A DNA stretch of 64,000 nucleotides, from contig NC_067196.1 of the NCBI RefSeq assembly GCF_000699445.3, forward strand, positions 75,647,864-75,711,863. Reading direction: 5' to 3'. A program made the position numbers and the translations under genes. Below are positions 1 to 12,100 of this stretch, piece after piece (within the stretch, counting starts at the first letter, position 1; the number at the start of each line of letters is the position of its first letter). The notes beneath the pieces are model-generated. The model searched no databases, was not told the origin of the DNA, and saw only the letters and a list, made by a program, of their open reading frames with translations. The stretch comes from Schistosoma haematobium (taxonomy: Eukaryota > Platyhelminthes > Trematoda > Strigeidida > Schistosomatidae).

Positions 1-115
1 TTAATCCTATTTACATTTGTGAAGATTATAGCACATTTCAACTACCATTTTTAATAATTTTAGTGTTAAGAGAAGCTCATGTTCATACTTTCAGTGAATG
101 TATTAACCTACTCAC

Positions 116-167
116 AGATATTTTTCGCCTTAATTCACCATTCAGCAGACCTGTTATCAGACTATTG
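116..167 (-). CDS. TTC23-like exon 11 (residues 495-512), gene continues left
   Basis: A 52-nt exon with a strong acceptor (CTTTTTTACAG) and GTGAGT donor. Its only open phase, [17 protein letters not shown], is the one exon 10 demands. The match is by phase and splice strength; the sequence itself is not diagnostic. Confidence 0.6.
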
Positions 168-3100
168 CTGTAAAAAAGATACTACTAACAGAATTTTTGA
201 TGGTATGTAACTTTTATACTAAAGTAGAAAGTATGGTGTATTGATCTCTTATGAATCTTGTTAAAAAAATGATTGTCGACAGAAAAGTTGGTCTTGACAA
301 CTTAGAACTATTGTTTAATTGAATGTCTAACAGTTATTAATACTCTTTTGAATATCGACTACAAATGTATTTAAAGGTTAATTGAGTAAGGCATGCTCAG
401 TTAATAAGTGTTCCTAAATTTGAAAAGACTAATCGTCGTGTTACGGTGCTAAAGATTAACATGGTTTGTAGATACATACAGAATAACAACTGAAATAATG
501 AAGAGTTGCACCTGATATAAATCTTTTTATCTCATGTCAACCAATCGCTTCTTCGGATTGTTACGGCAAGTAAAGTAACTGGTAAGTAGTGCTGAAGACG
601 TTTGGAAGGTGGCGGCTTACATGAATAAAAATAGTACTACGGTAATATAAATTTAATGTTCACACCAAGCTCATCATAATTGAAAAATCTTTCATACCTC
701 CACCCCATACACCCCTGACATCTGAAGTCCAACAATATTACTCATTGACAAAATGATATCATCGATCGTTGTTGTTTTAAAATGAATATAAATGCCAACA
801 ATTCGTAGCAAAATTACCTTTTCCATAACAATGAACTATAGGAAACGCACATCTTCAAGTTGTGCTCCTAGTTTGAACGTAGTCAAAACTGCAGAAAACC
901 TATTACTGAGAATGGTGTTTGTAGTAGCATTTTCCTCTCTTGGTGCGCTAGACATTTTTGTCTACGAAATAATAGTCGCTGCTTAACTTAAATGCTCATC
1001 TTTGTAACTTGTAGCTTTTTATTTAGTATTTAGACAGTAACTGATAAATTCTACCAAAAGCTATGCCAGGTGTCCTAATTTTAGTGGTGCCAGATGATAT
1101 TAACATTGTGAAGAACAGTTTTCTCGTGAGTATTGTGCCTGAGTGTATTTAAACCCACAATAATGTCAAAATCCTGTAACAGACAAATTAAATTAGATCA
1201 GCTACTTCATAATGCCTCAAATAATTTTGATGCAAAAATGAAAGTTTCTTATTGACTTCTTAATCGTTCAACGTTTGAGCTTCATTATTATTAAGGAATA
1301 AAAAACTGGCTTGAAATTCAGCACGATTGATGCTTTGAGTTCAAATTTAACACAAACTGAGCATTATAAATAATTCATTTAATAACTTAGTAATTCTATT
1401 CTCCAATAAGATATGTTCACTTAAAATAAGGTATGAACATAAGAATAGTGATCAAGTATGTACTGATGTTTGTTAATTTTAAGTAAAAATAGTTCACTGT
1501 AAAGCTGGGTGACACGAGATCGAATCCATCAGAGAGAATCAGTTCCCTCAAGATTACAAGTACACTTTGCTGACAAGTATCAAGTAACACAAAACCTAGG
1601 TGTAGGGTTTCCTGTTGACTACCACCAACCACCATCTTAGTTCACTTTCTACATTTCTATCGATTATATTTAGAAAAAACTAAATAATAGTATTATGACA
1701 GAATTTAATGAATTCTTTTAACTATTTTATATTTATAGGATTAGAAACAGATATACAGACAGGTATCGTTACCAAGGTTTGACTTGATAATTTCGAATAA
1801 ATTGAGCATTGAGTAGATAGTTATAAATATATTAATCTATTTGTAATATCCCAATGAGTAGAAAAATTAGATTTTCTGATGTTTCGTGACCTAGTGTAGG
1901 CCACTTCTTCAGAGATAAGTTTACTATTGAGAAATAATTACTCATTTGCAGACATATCAGTTTGATTGAATTTAATTGATTTTATTTCCAGTTTTCTTGT
2001 AACTATAGATAAGCAAATAATTAGAATGCAAATTATTTATTTATTTTTTTTTAAATGACCGAGAAAAGATAAACAAACAAAAAAGATAATTACAGATTGA
2101 TAAATAATTATTTTAATTATATCTTACTGTCGGTAATATACTGAAAAAAATCTTATATAATCTCAAAACTATGTTATACATGAACTATAGTCTAGTGTAA
2201 ATATATTAATATATATGTAATATCCTAATAAGTAGAAAAATTAGATTTTCTGACGTTTCGTGACTTAGTGTAAACCACTTCTTCAGAGAATAAATAACCA
2301 AATTAAAATTAATTTAAGTTTAAACTTGAGATAATACAATTTTATTTATTTATTTATAACAATCTACTCAATGCCCAATTTATTCGAAATTATATATCTA
2401 TAGTCTATATAGTCTAGTGTTGTAGACAATATGACTTGATTCATTAAATTTCATTTGAAATGTTTTTTATGTGAACCTTACCTGTAGAGCTGAATATGTT
2501 TTGTTAAGATTAAAGTAATATATTCAAGCCATGGCTAAAAATATATTATATCTGACGCAAGTTGTGATCAGTATGGATTTTAATCAGTAAAATGTAACAT
2601 ATCTTATTTCAAATAGGATAATATTCATTCAATAGACATCGTGAGATAAAGCTTAAATGTTTTGAGTCTAGACAATTTATAAATACCAACTTGGTTTTCA
2701 GTTATGGTCTTTTGTGGGATATTTAATCAGTCGGATTTTGAATGTGACCAACTTGGTCTCGTGTGTTACGGTCGGGAATATTTAATCACTTAGTTTAATC
2801 ACGACTTTCATATACCTCTTCATTATGTAAATTTTTTTAGATGTTTCATTCTCTTATAATTGATCAAGTGGATAGATCCTCTATTATTTTTCTGACACTT
2901 TATTCGTATTCTAATTACACCCTGACTATTAAGGAGTTTCATTCAATTGTTTGATTTCTTGATAAATGACTTGCAATTACTTATCTATGAAACACTATGA
3001 AAAAAATGAATCAGATAGCTCATTAATAAACTAATTATAAAATGAAAATATGACTAATTTCATAAAATTTAGTTCTGGCTAACCTTGATAATGCATTCAA

Positions 3101-6100
3101 AATATCTTTAGTTCTTTTTGCTTGTTTCGAATTAGCACCGAATGTGAATTGTTCAAGATCAAGGCACTGTGTTTATGTTATTTATTGAAAGTAAGGTAGA
3201 TAAGAAATGAATTTCTGTACAATGAAATAAATTTCTGAAGGACAAAAACTAATATATCATTTCATAAAACGTTTGCTTTATAAAGTATACTGTTTTTCTA
3301 ATTAAGTAGTAACAGGTGAATTAACTTAGAAGTTTTTAATATCTAACATTAAGCGAAGCTTGTTCAGATTTTGTCAAAACAGGGGAAAAAATTAATTGAA
3401 ACGAAGTAAGGAAAGTTAAATTATTAAAATAAAATGATAAACAAATTTAGGGCTATAAAATAATGAATAGCAAGCGAATACACCTCACACTTACTACACT
3501 ATCCTTTAACTACTTTTCAACAACCAATGAACCTGAAAAAATGTTTTCCACCTTTTCTATGGATTAAATCAACAATCATAAACTTTGTGAATATTTTGGC
3601 ATTCTAAATATGTGCACTTCAACTACTGTTATTATTTTATTTCATGAAAGTTCATGGTGGTTTGGTATAATTCCTTAACACTGTAGTTTTACGATTTCAT
3701 CGACTAACTCAGTTATTCTCTTTGCGGTAGTATCCTCACTACCAGGATTTTAATAGAGTTTTGTTCTCTGAGCTGGATGGTTTGGTCGTGGAGCTTTCCT
3801 CGTTCTTCTGAACGACATCATCAGTACAAACTTCAGATAGAAGTGCAGTGTTCGAATTTCTCCATATGCGTTTCACAGCTTGTTCTGTACACCTCGATGT
3901 TGATTGGTTCTTATTGACCTTAAATTTGTCATTGTTTACTTCTTTGTTTTGGTTGTCTCCCATTGATTTCATTTTTGTTCCTGTATTTGTGCATAATTTT
4001 CCTGATTGGTTGATAAATTGGATTGATTTCAATGTGCTTGTTGATTGCTGATTGACCTGAGTGCCAGGCTTCTAAAAATTCCCTGGTGTTTTTGGAATTT
4101 CCTCTGTCCAAGATTTCCAGTCGAATGAGTGTCCGCAGCTGTCCATGTGTATTGATATAAGTGAGGAAGTATCATGGCGTTTGACTTCTAATTGATGTTC
4201 ATGTAGGCGAAGGTGAAGGGGCATCCGCTTTGTCCGATGTAGTTTTTTTCGCGGTTGGCACAATTTATTTTGTAGATGATGTTTGATTTATTTTCCCTTG
4301 TTATTTCATCCTTTGGTTTGCATAGGGTTGATTGTAGTGATTTTGTCGGTTTGTGCGCCACACCTATCCCGAAGGTTGTCAGCAGTCTCGTTGCGCTTTC
4401 TGATATGTCTTTTACGTATGGTTGTTGATTTCTGTGCTTGACTTAGGTTCTGATGCTGCGTGCGGTTGGTATTTCTTGGTGAAGTTGGTTGGGTGGCCGT
4501 TCTTTTGAAATACCTCCTTCAGGTATTTCTCTTCATTTTTTCGTGCTGCCAGTGTGCTGCAGGGTTTCCTCGCCCTTTTGAACAAAGTGTGTACGCAGTT
4601 GATTTTGTGAGCTCTTGGGTTGTTGCTATTGTAGTTGAGAATTTGATCTGTATGGGTCGGTTTCCTATACACTTGAGTTTCCAGTTTTCCTATGTCAGTT
4701 CTAGTGATCAATATATCCAAGAATGCTAGTTGGTTGTTTGACTCCTGTTCCATTGTGAACTTGATGTCATTGAAAACGTTGTTGATCAGTTTGTTAATGT
4801 TTTCCAGTTCATTCTTTTTGACGATGACGAAAGTGTCGTCTACATAGCGAATCCAAATTTTTGGCTTGATCGCTGGTAATATAGTGGCTTCTAGTCTTTG
4901 CACCACTGCCTCTGCGATCAGTCCTGATATTGGTGTCCCTTTTGTTTGTTCGTAGATTTTGTTGTTGAATTGAAAATATGATGTTAAGCATAAGTCGATG
5001 AGTTCCAGTAGACTTTGAATTTGAAGCCTCATGTATTTAGTGAGATTTGTGTCGTTATTGAGCAGCAGGGATATAGTTTCTTTTGTTAACTGTGGTTCAA
5101 TTGAGGTGAACAGTGCTGTTACGTCGAAGGATATCATGAGTTCGTCGTTGTTGATTTGAATATCCTTAATTTGGTCCAGGAATTGTGTGAGGGATTTGAT
5201 GGAGTGGTTGGATGAATCTACTAAATGTTTCAGTATTCGTGGAATTTCTTTTGACAAATTGTATGTTGCTGTTCCGGGGAGTGCTACAATTGGACGTAGT
5301 GGGATGTTTGGTTTGTATATTTTCGGTCTGCCGTAGAATCGAGGGAGTACTGGTCCATTGGGTTTCATTCTTCATTAGTCTTGTTTTGTTATTTCTTCTG
5401 CTTTGACTAGCTTGTTCAAAGTCTTTGAGATTCGGTTGTCTAATTTTTTGACAGGATGTTTAACCCGATGTTTTCATTATATATGTATAGTGTTTTAAAA
5501 AGCAAGAGATTCAATATATCTTTACAATGGTATCTTTACATTGTGCACACTGCACTCGTTATGGGTACATGCAGAGTACGAACATTAGTAGGTACCTGAA
5601 ACTCATGTCTTCCGTTTAACATTCAGATGTCAAGCACGAATCAACCGTTAACAACTTGCTTTAATTACGTTAAAAATGACGTTAATGTTAGTATTTTCCT
5701 ACATTTCGCTTGCGTTTTGTAAGTACATCCTCGCTAGTCATTTTTTGACCATTATTCAATATAATTGGTGACCCATAATTGTATTATATCCACTAAATAC
5801 TATCAGTCACGTATCAGATTATCAAGCTGATTAATTATAAAACATTTCAAATAGCTAAGTTTTTTTTTAGCCGTTCATGTTACTTCCTTTTTCTAGAAAA
5901 ACATTGAAGGTTCCATAGTTTAAATTTTCTGGTCAAAGAATATGGAATAATTAATGAATTCTCTAGATAAACTATTATTTCTACCAAGAATAAAATAGTG
6001 AATATTCAGGTCAAACTAAAGTATTTTGTACATACCATTTCAGCTTGATTAAATGCTTCAGAGAAATTTTCTTGAACCATGTTTATTGACAAGATTAGTT

Positions 6101-9100
6101 TATATGTCTTTATTACTTGTGCATTGTACATTCCAAATGTGTCTTCTTGAATATTTAAATTTTCTTCTAATAATTTTAAGGCTTCCTAAAATTACATAAC
6201 TGAAATATTAATTCGAAAATAAAATTGGATTTCTTTTTACATCAATAAAAGTAGTAGTCACATAATAATAGTAATAATAATAGTTGTTATATCCTAGTGA
6301 AGATTACATTACGAGTCACGTCTAAGACCTATTAATGGACTAATATTATTTATATATTCTCATGGTATAAATGTTCAGTAACTAGATTATGTATATCTAT
6401 ATTCCCCTTGTTATAGGCTTTATTGTGACCTATATATTGTTATTGTACGATTTACTGTTCTTAAGCTATGTTCAGTTTATTGACTACTGCCTCCCACGTT
6501 CACAGTCACTTTTTGGCTTTATCGTGTACAAATGTTATTTCCTATTTTATGGTGCGTTGCGGCCTGTTTGTTTGACATATGTCTGAAACAAATGATTCGA
6601 TTAGATTCGGTTCACATAGTGGAAGCTGTATTAGTGTTCTGGACCCAGGTGGACGGGCTAGGCGAACATAGGACCAATAAGGACGCTAGGCTGCTCATAC
6701 TGGTCGAAAGTCATTGGTTTGGCACAGTGCTAAGATTGTATAAGTTGTATTTTCAATGGTGGATAAATCACGTGATAAAAAGCCGGACATAAAGTCATAA
6801 CACAAATAATAATCATATAAATACCAAGAAAAATCCGCTTGATCCAGATTGTTCATCTCGATCGTAAAGAAAATAAAAACAGTTAACTATTTTTCATGAT
6901 AAATTAAATTACAAAATTATATTCTAGTTTAGTGTTTATGCTTTTTTAACAAGGTCAAGTCACAATTATCGATTAATTGTTTGTGCTTACATTCACTTCT
7001 GTTTCACATGGGATGGAGTAAGTGTTTTAAGTAATGAATACGCAATAAACATCGCCCAAAAATCCATGAAGTAATTTACACCAAAGTACTAAAAATGTAT
7101 ACGAGTTGTTGTATAATGACGAGCAAACATTACAGATTTAAAGTGAATAAGAAGATGAAGATTATCAGAACTATATCATCTTCTTATTACACTATTGAAA
7201 CTTATCAAAGGGATTAATTGCTTTAAAGTGAATACTTATAAATTAAAAACTATACTTTGTATGTATTCGTTCTGAATATTCTCATTGAAAATAAAATTAT
7301 ATACATGAATGAGAACAATATTCAGTAGTAACAGCATATCTTATTAAAATATGCTTTGTTCGTGAATATGATCCAATAATGAAATTAATATTAATTCAGC
7401 TAAATTGTTAAGTTTCAAAATTAAGTTATTTCAGTCATTCATTGATTAATCTTTGTTATTTAACACAATTACTCCATAACTGATAATTAGAATTTCTATA
7501 CAAAACAGCTCTTAATATGATTTTTTGTAATATGAAATGATTGAGAAGATATGTAGTTCAGAAGAATGTTCCGTTGGTATTGTGTCCTCTCAGTTAGATA
7601 GTTTGATTATGAAAATCCTATAGCCACTCTGAACAACATAAGTAATTTATTGTCCACTTGACTCAACGATAGTAGGACGATAATGATGTTAAAGAAATGT
7701 AAATACCTTACTTGTCGTACCATATATTCTGATGACTCAACAATTTTAAACCAAGGCTACGTCAAAAGTTGAAAAAACAAATATATTACATACACATATT
7801 TCATGCGTTTGTTTACAGATAGATGACTAGATGAACTACTCAACAAATAACAAGTGACTCACTATGAAAAAGGGACAAGTACATAAACACATCTCTACTA
7901 TCATACACATATTCTCAAGGTCACAAATATAAAGAACAAAATGACTAAAAAAGAACAGATTAATCCATCTGTACAAAGGTTGGAATAAATCACGTAGGCG
8001 TGTAAAAATACAGATTGTTAAAGTAGACTCTGATACTACAATGTTGTACAAACAAACCGTTACAGATTCACATAACACAACGCCAACAAAAGTACATGAT
8101 ATCAAAAAAAGTTAACCCCTTATTATTATGATGTGTATGTATGGTTTTCAGTTTCCTTCAGAAAAACCCTGAAAGAATTTCATAATCTTTCGATTCTGTA
8201 TCAGTTAGTTTAGATACAGTTTAGAACGCCTCAAATTGTTCTAAAACCTTTTTTAATAAGAATGAATTCAACATTTGAAATGCATCAGAACCAATACAGC
8301 TTCATGTCGATAGTATTATTCTCCATTTGTCTGGACAATCTATCATAACTTTATTGTGACAAAATAGTTTGTGAAGATTTGTTCAACAAATTTTAATGAA
8401 TTGCAATATCAATGTACTTTATCGGTTCAGTGTTATTTAAACGTCATTAACAAATATTATATTCTTTTATTTACACATTTTTAATTATATACGAAGCCAC
8501 TTGGATATTTTGTTGATAACTACTCCATCTGGAAATTTTTAATTTCTACTAACTCTTCATTAAACTAGTTGGACACTGAATTAGCGATCGAATAACTCAA
8601 TGGAACATCTGAAGTATTGTTGAATATAAGCTAAGATTAAAAGTAGAGATCAACATGAGGAATCATACTGTGAACTATTACACAGATAATATACACAGTA
8701 ATTTTGATTACTTGAGCACCTTCAAAACATGTCTTGGCGAGTTAACGTACTAGTGATGTTCATAAGACCCGGAAAAATGAGATTATCTCCATAAAGTTAC
8801 TTACGTCATCACAACATTTGACATTCCTACTACGATTTTGGAGTTATATGACTTCATTCATTAATAAGATGCTCTACAGTAACTATAAAAAGTACTACCT
8901 GTTGTCTAATCCAAATAATAAAACGTCTCGGCGAAAACACCATCTACAAATGTGATTTCGTTTATTTAGTAAACGCTTTGTAATAATGTAAAAGAATCTT
9001 GGCTTAGATATATGTTTTTGGTTTTGTTATGTTCTCTGAGCTGGTTTTCAATGTTGTTTTACAACAGGTTATCAGGACTCACTTCAAATGGAAGTGTTGT

Positions 9101-12100
9101 GTTTAATTAGTCCATAAGTGTTGAATCAACCGGTTGCTATGACAATTCTAGATCAATAAAATTCAAAGAATTGAAGAGAATTTATGTGATCATGGTACTT
9201 ACGTCAGCCTGTGATGAAAAAGCAGATTGATATAAACTCTGTTAACCAACCTACTCTGTATGGATCAACTAATTACGTGCAAAGAAGTAAAAAACGAAGC
9301 TCAATAAGGACATAGACATAAATAATTCTGGCAAAATTTCTGAATTCAACCATCCACTGACAACGTCATTAAAACCAGATAGCTCAACAATTATGGTTCA
9401 CTTTTACATGAAGTAAGCCGTTGAGAATGTTGTTTAAGATCATGATAGAAGCTTCGCGATTGAACCATTTAGTTCAGAAAGACAAAGTTACCATAACAAG
9501 GTGTATTTCTCTTTTGAATCAATTTAACCAAAAAAGTTAGTGTTATAAACTGGATAATATTTCGGATTGTATTTATTGTCCAAAACTATTCTAAGTGATC
9601 AAAGCCAACAGAATACAGTTAGTAATGAACAATTTTTAAATAGTAATTCATACAATACTATCTTAGTGATTCACTCATTAAATGAGATTATAGAATCCGA
9701 TTATCAGTTAAAACACAGTTTTCCTCCAATTACTAAATATTCTCAATAGATTTTATATGAAAAAGATAACATGTGACTTTTGATTTTACTTTGTCTTACA
9801 AGTAATCGATCTTTGTAGTAAACAAATCCGTTTCAAAATAAAATGATTGAATATTACATGCAAACTACTAACTAGAATTTCACTTTCTCCATCGCTTATT
9901 AGTTGATAAGTTATATTGTGAAAAACAATTGGGGAAGACTTATCTTTAAAGTCAATGAATTGCTGTTTCCTTTAAAAGGAATATTCATCAGTATTCATGA
10001 ATTGGCGAAATAAAAATGAACAATTAATGTAACAATTAATAATCTCTTTGATTGAGATCATGAATCGATTGATGTTAGATCACCATTGAAAACCTGAAAG
10101 CACTGGACGGTTTTCAATGTGGTCTAACATCAATCGGTTCATGATCTCAATCAAAAATTTAATAATATCCACAACACTATACTGATAATTAATAATTTGT
10201 AGTGAAATTTCTTTTAACCACATTAAATTCATCTTGAATATGATCAAATATTTCAAATACATCAACTTTAAAATGTAAATTCAACGTGATATGCATATTC
10301 CAACATTGAAAATGATACTATATTATGATATGAAATTGGATTGACTTACTTGGAAACGACTTGATTTTATATAAATTTTTATTAATAGTGAACGTAATGA
10401 ACAAATTAAATTTACAAAATATTCATCAGAGTATTCATAAATCGAGTTCAAACATTGATCTGTTAGACATTTGATATGATGATTATCGTTATCTAGTGAA
10501 CTAGTTTTTATTCTCATTAGATCGACAGATTCATTTGAATTATTATCAACATGATATTCAATGGAGTTTTGATTGTTTTTTTCATTATAAGTATTTAACA
10601 TTTGTAACATTTCACCAAGGAGATGTTCAGCTGTTAATTATAAGAAATACAAATATATATGATATGAATATAGAAAATCATACTGTAAATCAGAATGTTA
10701 TCCTCAGAAACTATCTAATATGTGTATCTATTCAACTTTAGAAAATATTTCTGGCCGATATATACTGCATAAAAATGCCTGTAAAAGTAGTGTTTTAATC
10801 AAAAGATTTATTGTTAACTTTGCCAAGTAAAGAAAATTATTAGGGTATAGGAATATATAACTCCGACTGGAGTCCCTCCGGGGGCTACTGTTGGTCCCAA
10901 GCCCGGATAAAGGAGGAGGGTTGGGTATAAGATTAGCGACCTCATCCCGTAGAAAACTAACTCGCTAAAAAATGCTAACCAGAAAAAAATATTCAAACCT
11001 TTTAAACTCTGCCCTGGGAGTCAGAAGGTCTTCATTTAGAAGAACTATGACGCCTCTTGACGAAATCCGAGTTCCTTCGGAAGTCACGAAGCCGATGCTC
11101 CTTCTGACAACCAGAGCAACCAGTTATTTACGTACAAGGAATACTCGTACAATGTGGGACACCGGAAGAGCCTTCCAGATTGCTGCAGAAATGAGAAGAT
11201 ACAACCTAGAGGTACTTGGGATCAGTGAAACACATTGGACACAAGTTGGACAACAACGACTAACTACAGGAGAGCTCCTGTTATACTCCGGCCATGAAGA
11301 AGAAAATGCACCACATACACAAGGAGTTGCATTGATGCTGTCCAAACAAGCACAAAATGCACTTATAGGATGGGAATCTGATAGACCAAGGATCATCAAA
11401 GCCTCGTTCAAAACAAAGAAAGAAGGCACTTCAATGAGCGTAATCCAATGCTATGCGCCTACCAACGACTACAATGAAGACGCTAAAGATCAATTCTACA
11501 ATAGGCTGCAGTCAATCGTCGAGAAGTGCTCAACAAAGGACCTGACCATTCTGATGGGAGGTTTAAATGCCAAGGTTGGGATAGACAACACCGGATATGA
11601 AGACATCATGGGACGACACGGACTGGAAGAAAGGAACGAAAATGATGAGAGATTTGCAAATCTATGTGCCTTCAATAAACTGGTCATAGGCGGAACTATG
11701 TTTCCACATAAACGCATTAACAAAACCACATGGACTTCACCGGATCACACTACACACAACCAAATTGACCACATCTGCATCAACAAAACGTTCAGGAGGA
11801 CGTGAGAACCAAGAGGGGAGTTGTTATAGCCTCAGATCATCACTTGCTGGTGTCGAAGATGAAATTGAAACTCAAGAAGTACTGAACAACGGGACGGATA
11901 ATACCACAAAAGTTCAATACGGCCTTTCTTCGGGATACTGACAAACTCAACAAATTCAAGATAGTCCTCAGCAATAGGTTCCAAGCCTTTCATGATCTAC
12001 TCAATGGGAAAGGAACTACTGTGGAGAGCAACAGGAAGGGGATCGAAGAGGCAATCACTTCAACATGCCATGAGGTTCTGGGCCACAAGAAGCACCATCA

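Larger units (their letters stand above)
1793..2395 (-). repeat. Hammerhead-bearing repeat: two direct copies with inverted outer arms
   Basis: A block of about 80 bp at 1836-1916 recurs as a direct copy at about 2204-2291. A 30-bp outer arm at 1793-1825 (AATAAATTG, GCATTGAGTAGAT) recurs inverted at 2362-2392. Each copy carries a hammerhead-like core on the minus strand. The layout, direct cores with one arm inverted, resembles the pseudo-LTR arrangement of Penelope-like elements; the family assignment is inference. Confidence 0.6.
168..3083. other. Intron of the TTC23-like gene
   Basis: AT-rich. It holds the hammerhead-like repeat pair at 1793-2395. I recognise nothing else with confidence; short open frames here have no protein signature. 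Confidence 0.6.
3735..5475 (-). mobile_element. Penelope-like element, 5'-truncated, degenerate
   Basis: On the minus strand, in order: an N-terminal scrap with stops (5475-5376), a Penelope-type reverse transcriptase (5368-4412), a frameshifted GIY-YIG endonuclease region (about 4310-4060) and a C-terminal tail (4032-3739). It sits in the intron between TTC23-like exons 9 and 10, in the gene's own orientation. The tail is shared with a second copy at 43785-44090. Confidence 0.85.

Noticed and set aside
1417..1635. Minus-strand open frame with [19 protein letters not shown] text
   Set aside because: Looks like a non-coding dispersed schistosome repeat that I recall, but there is no second copy in this window and no coding context.
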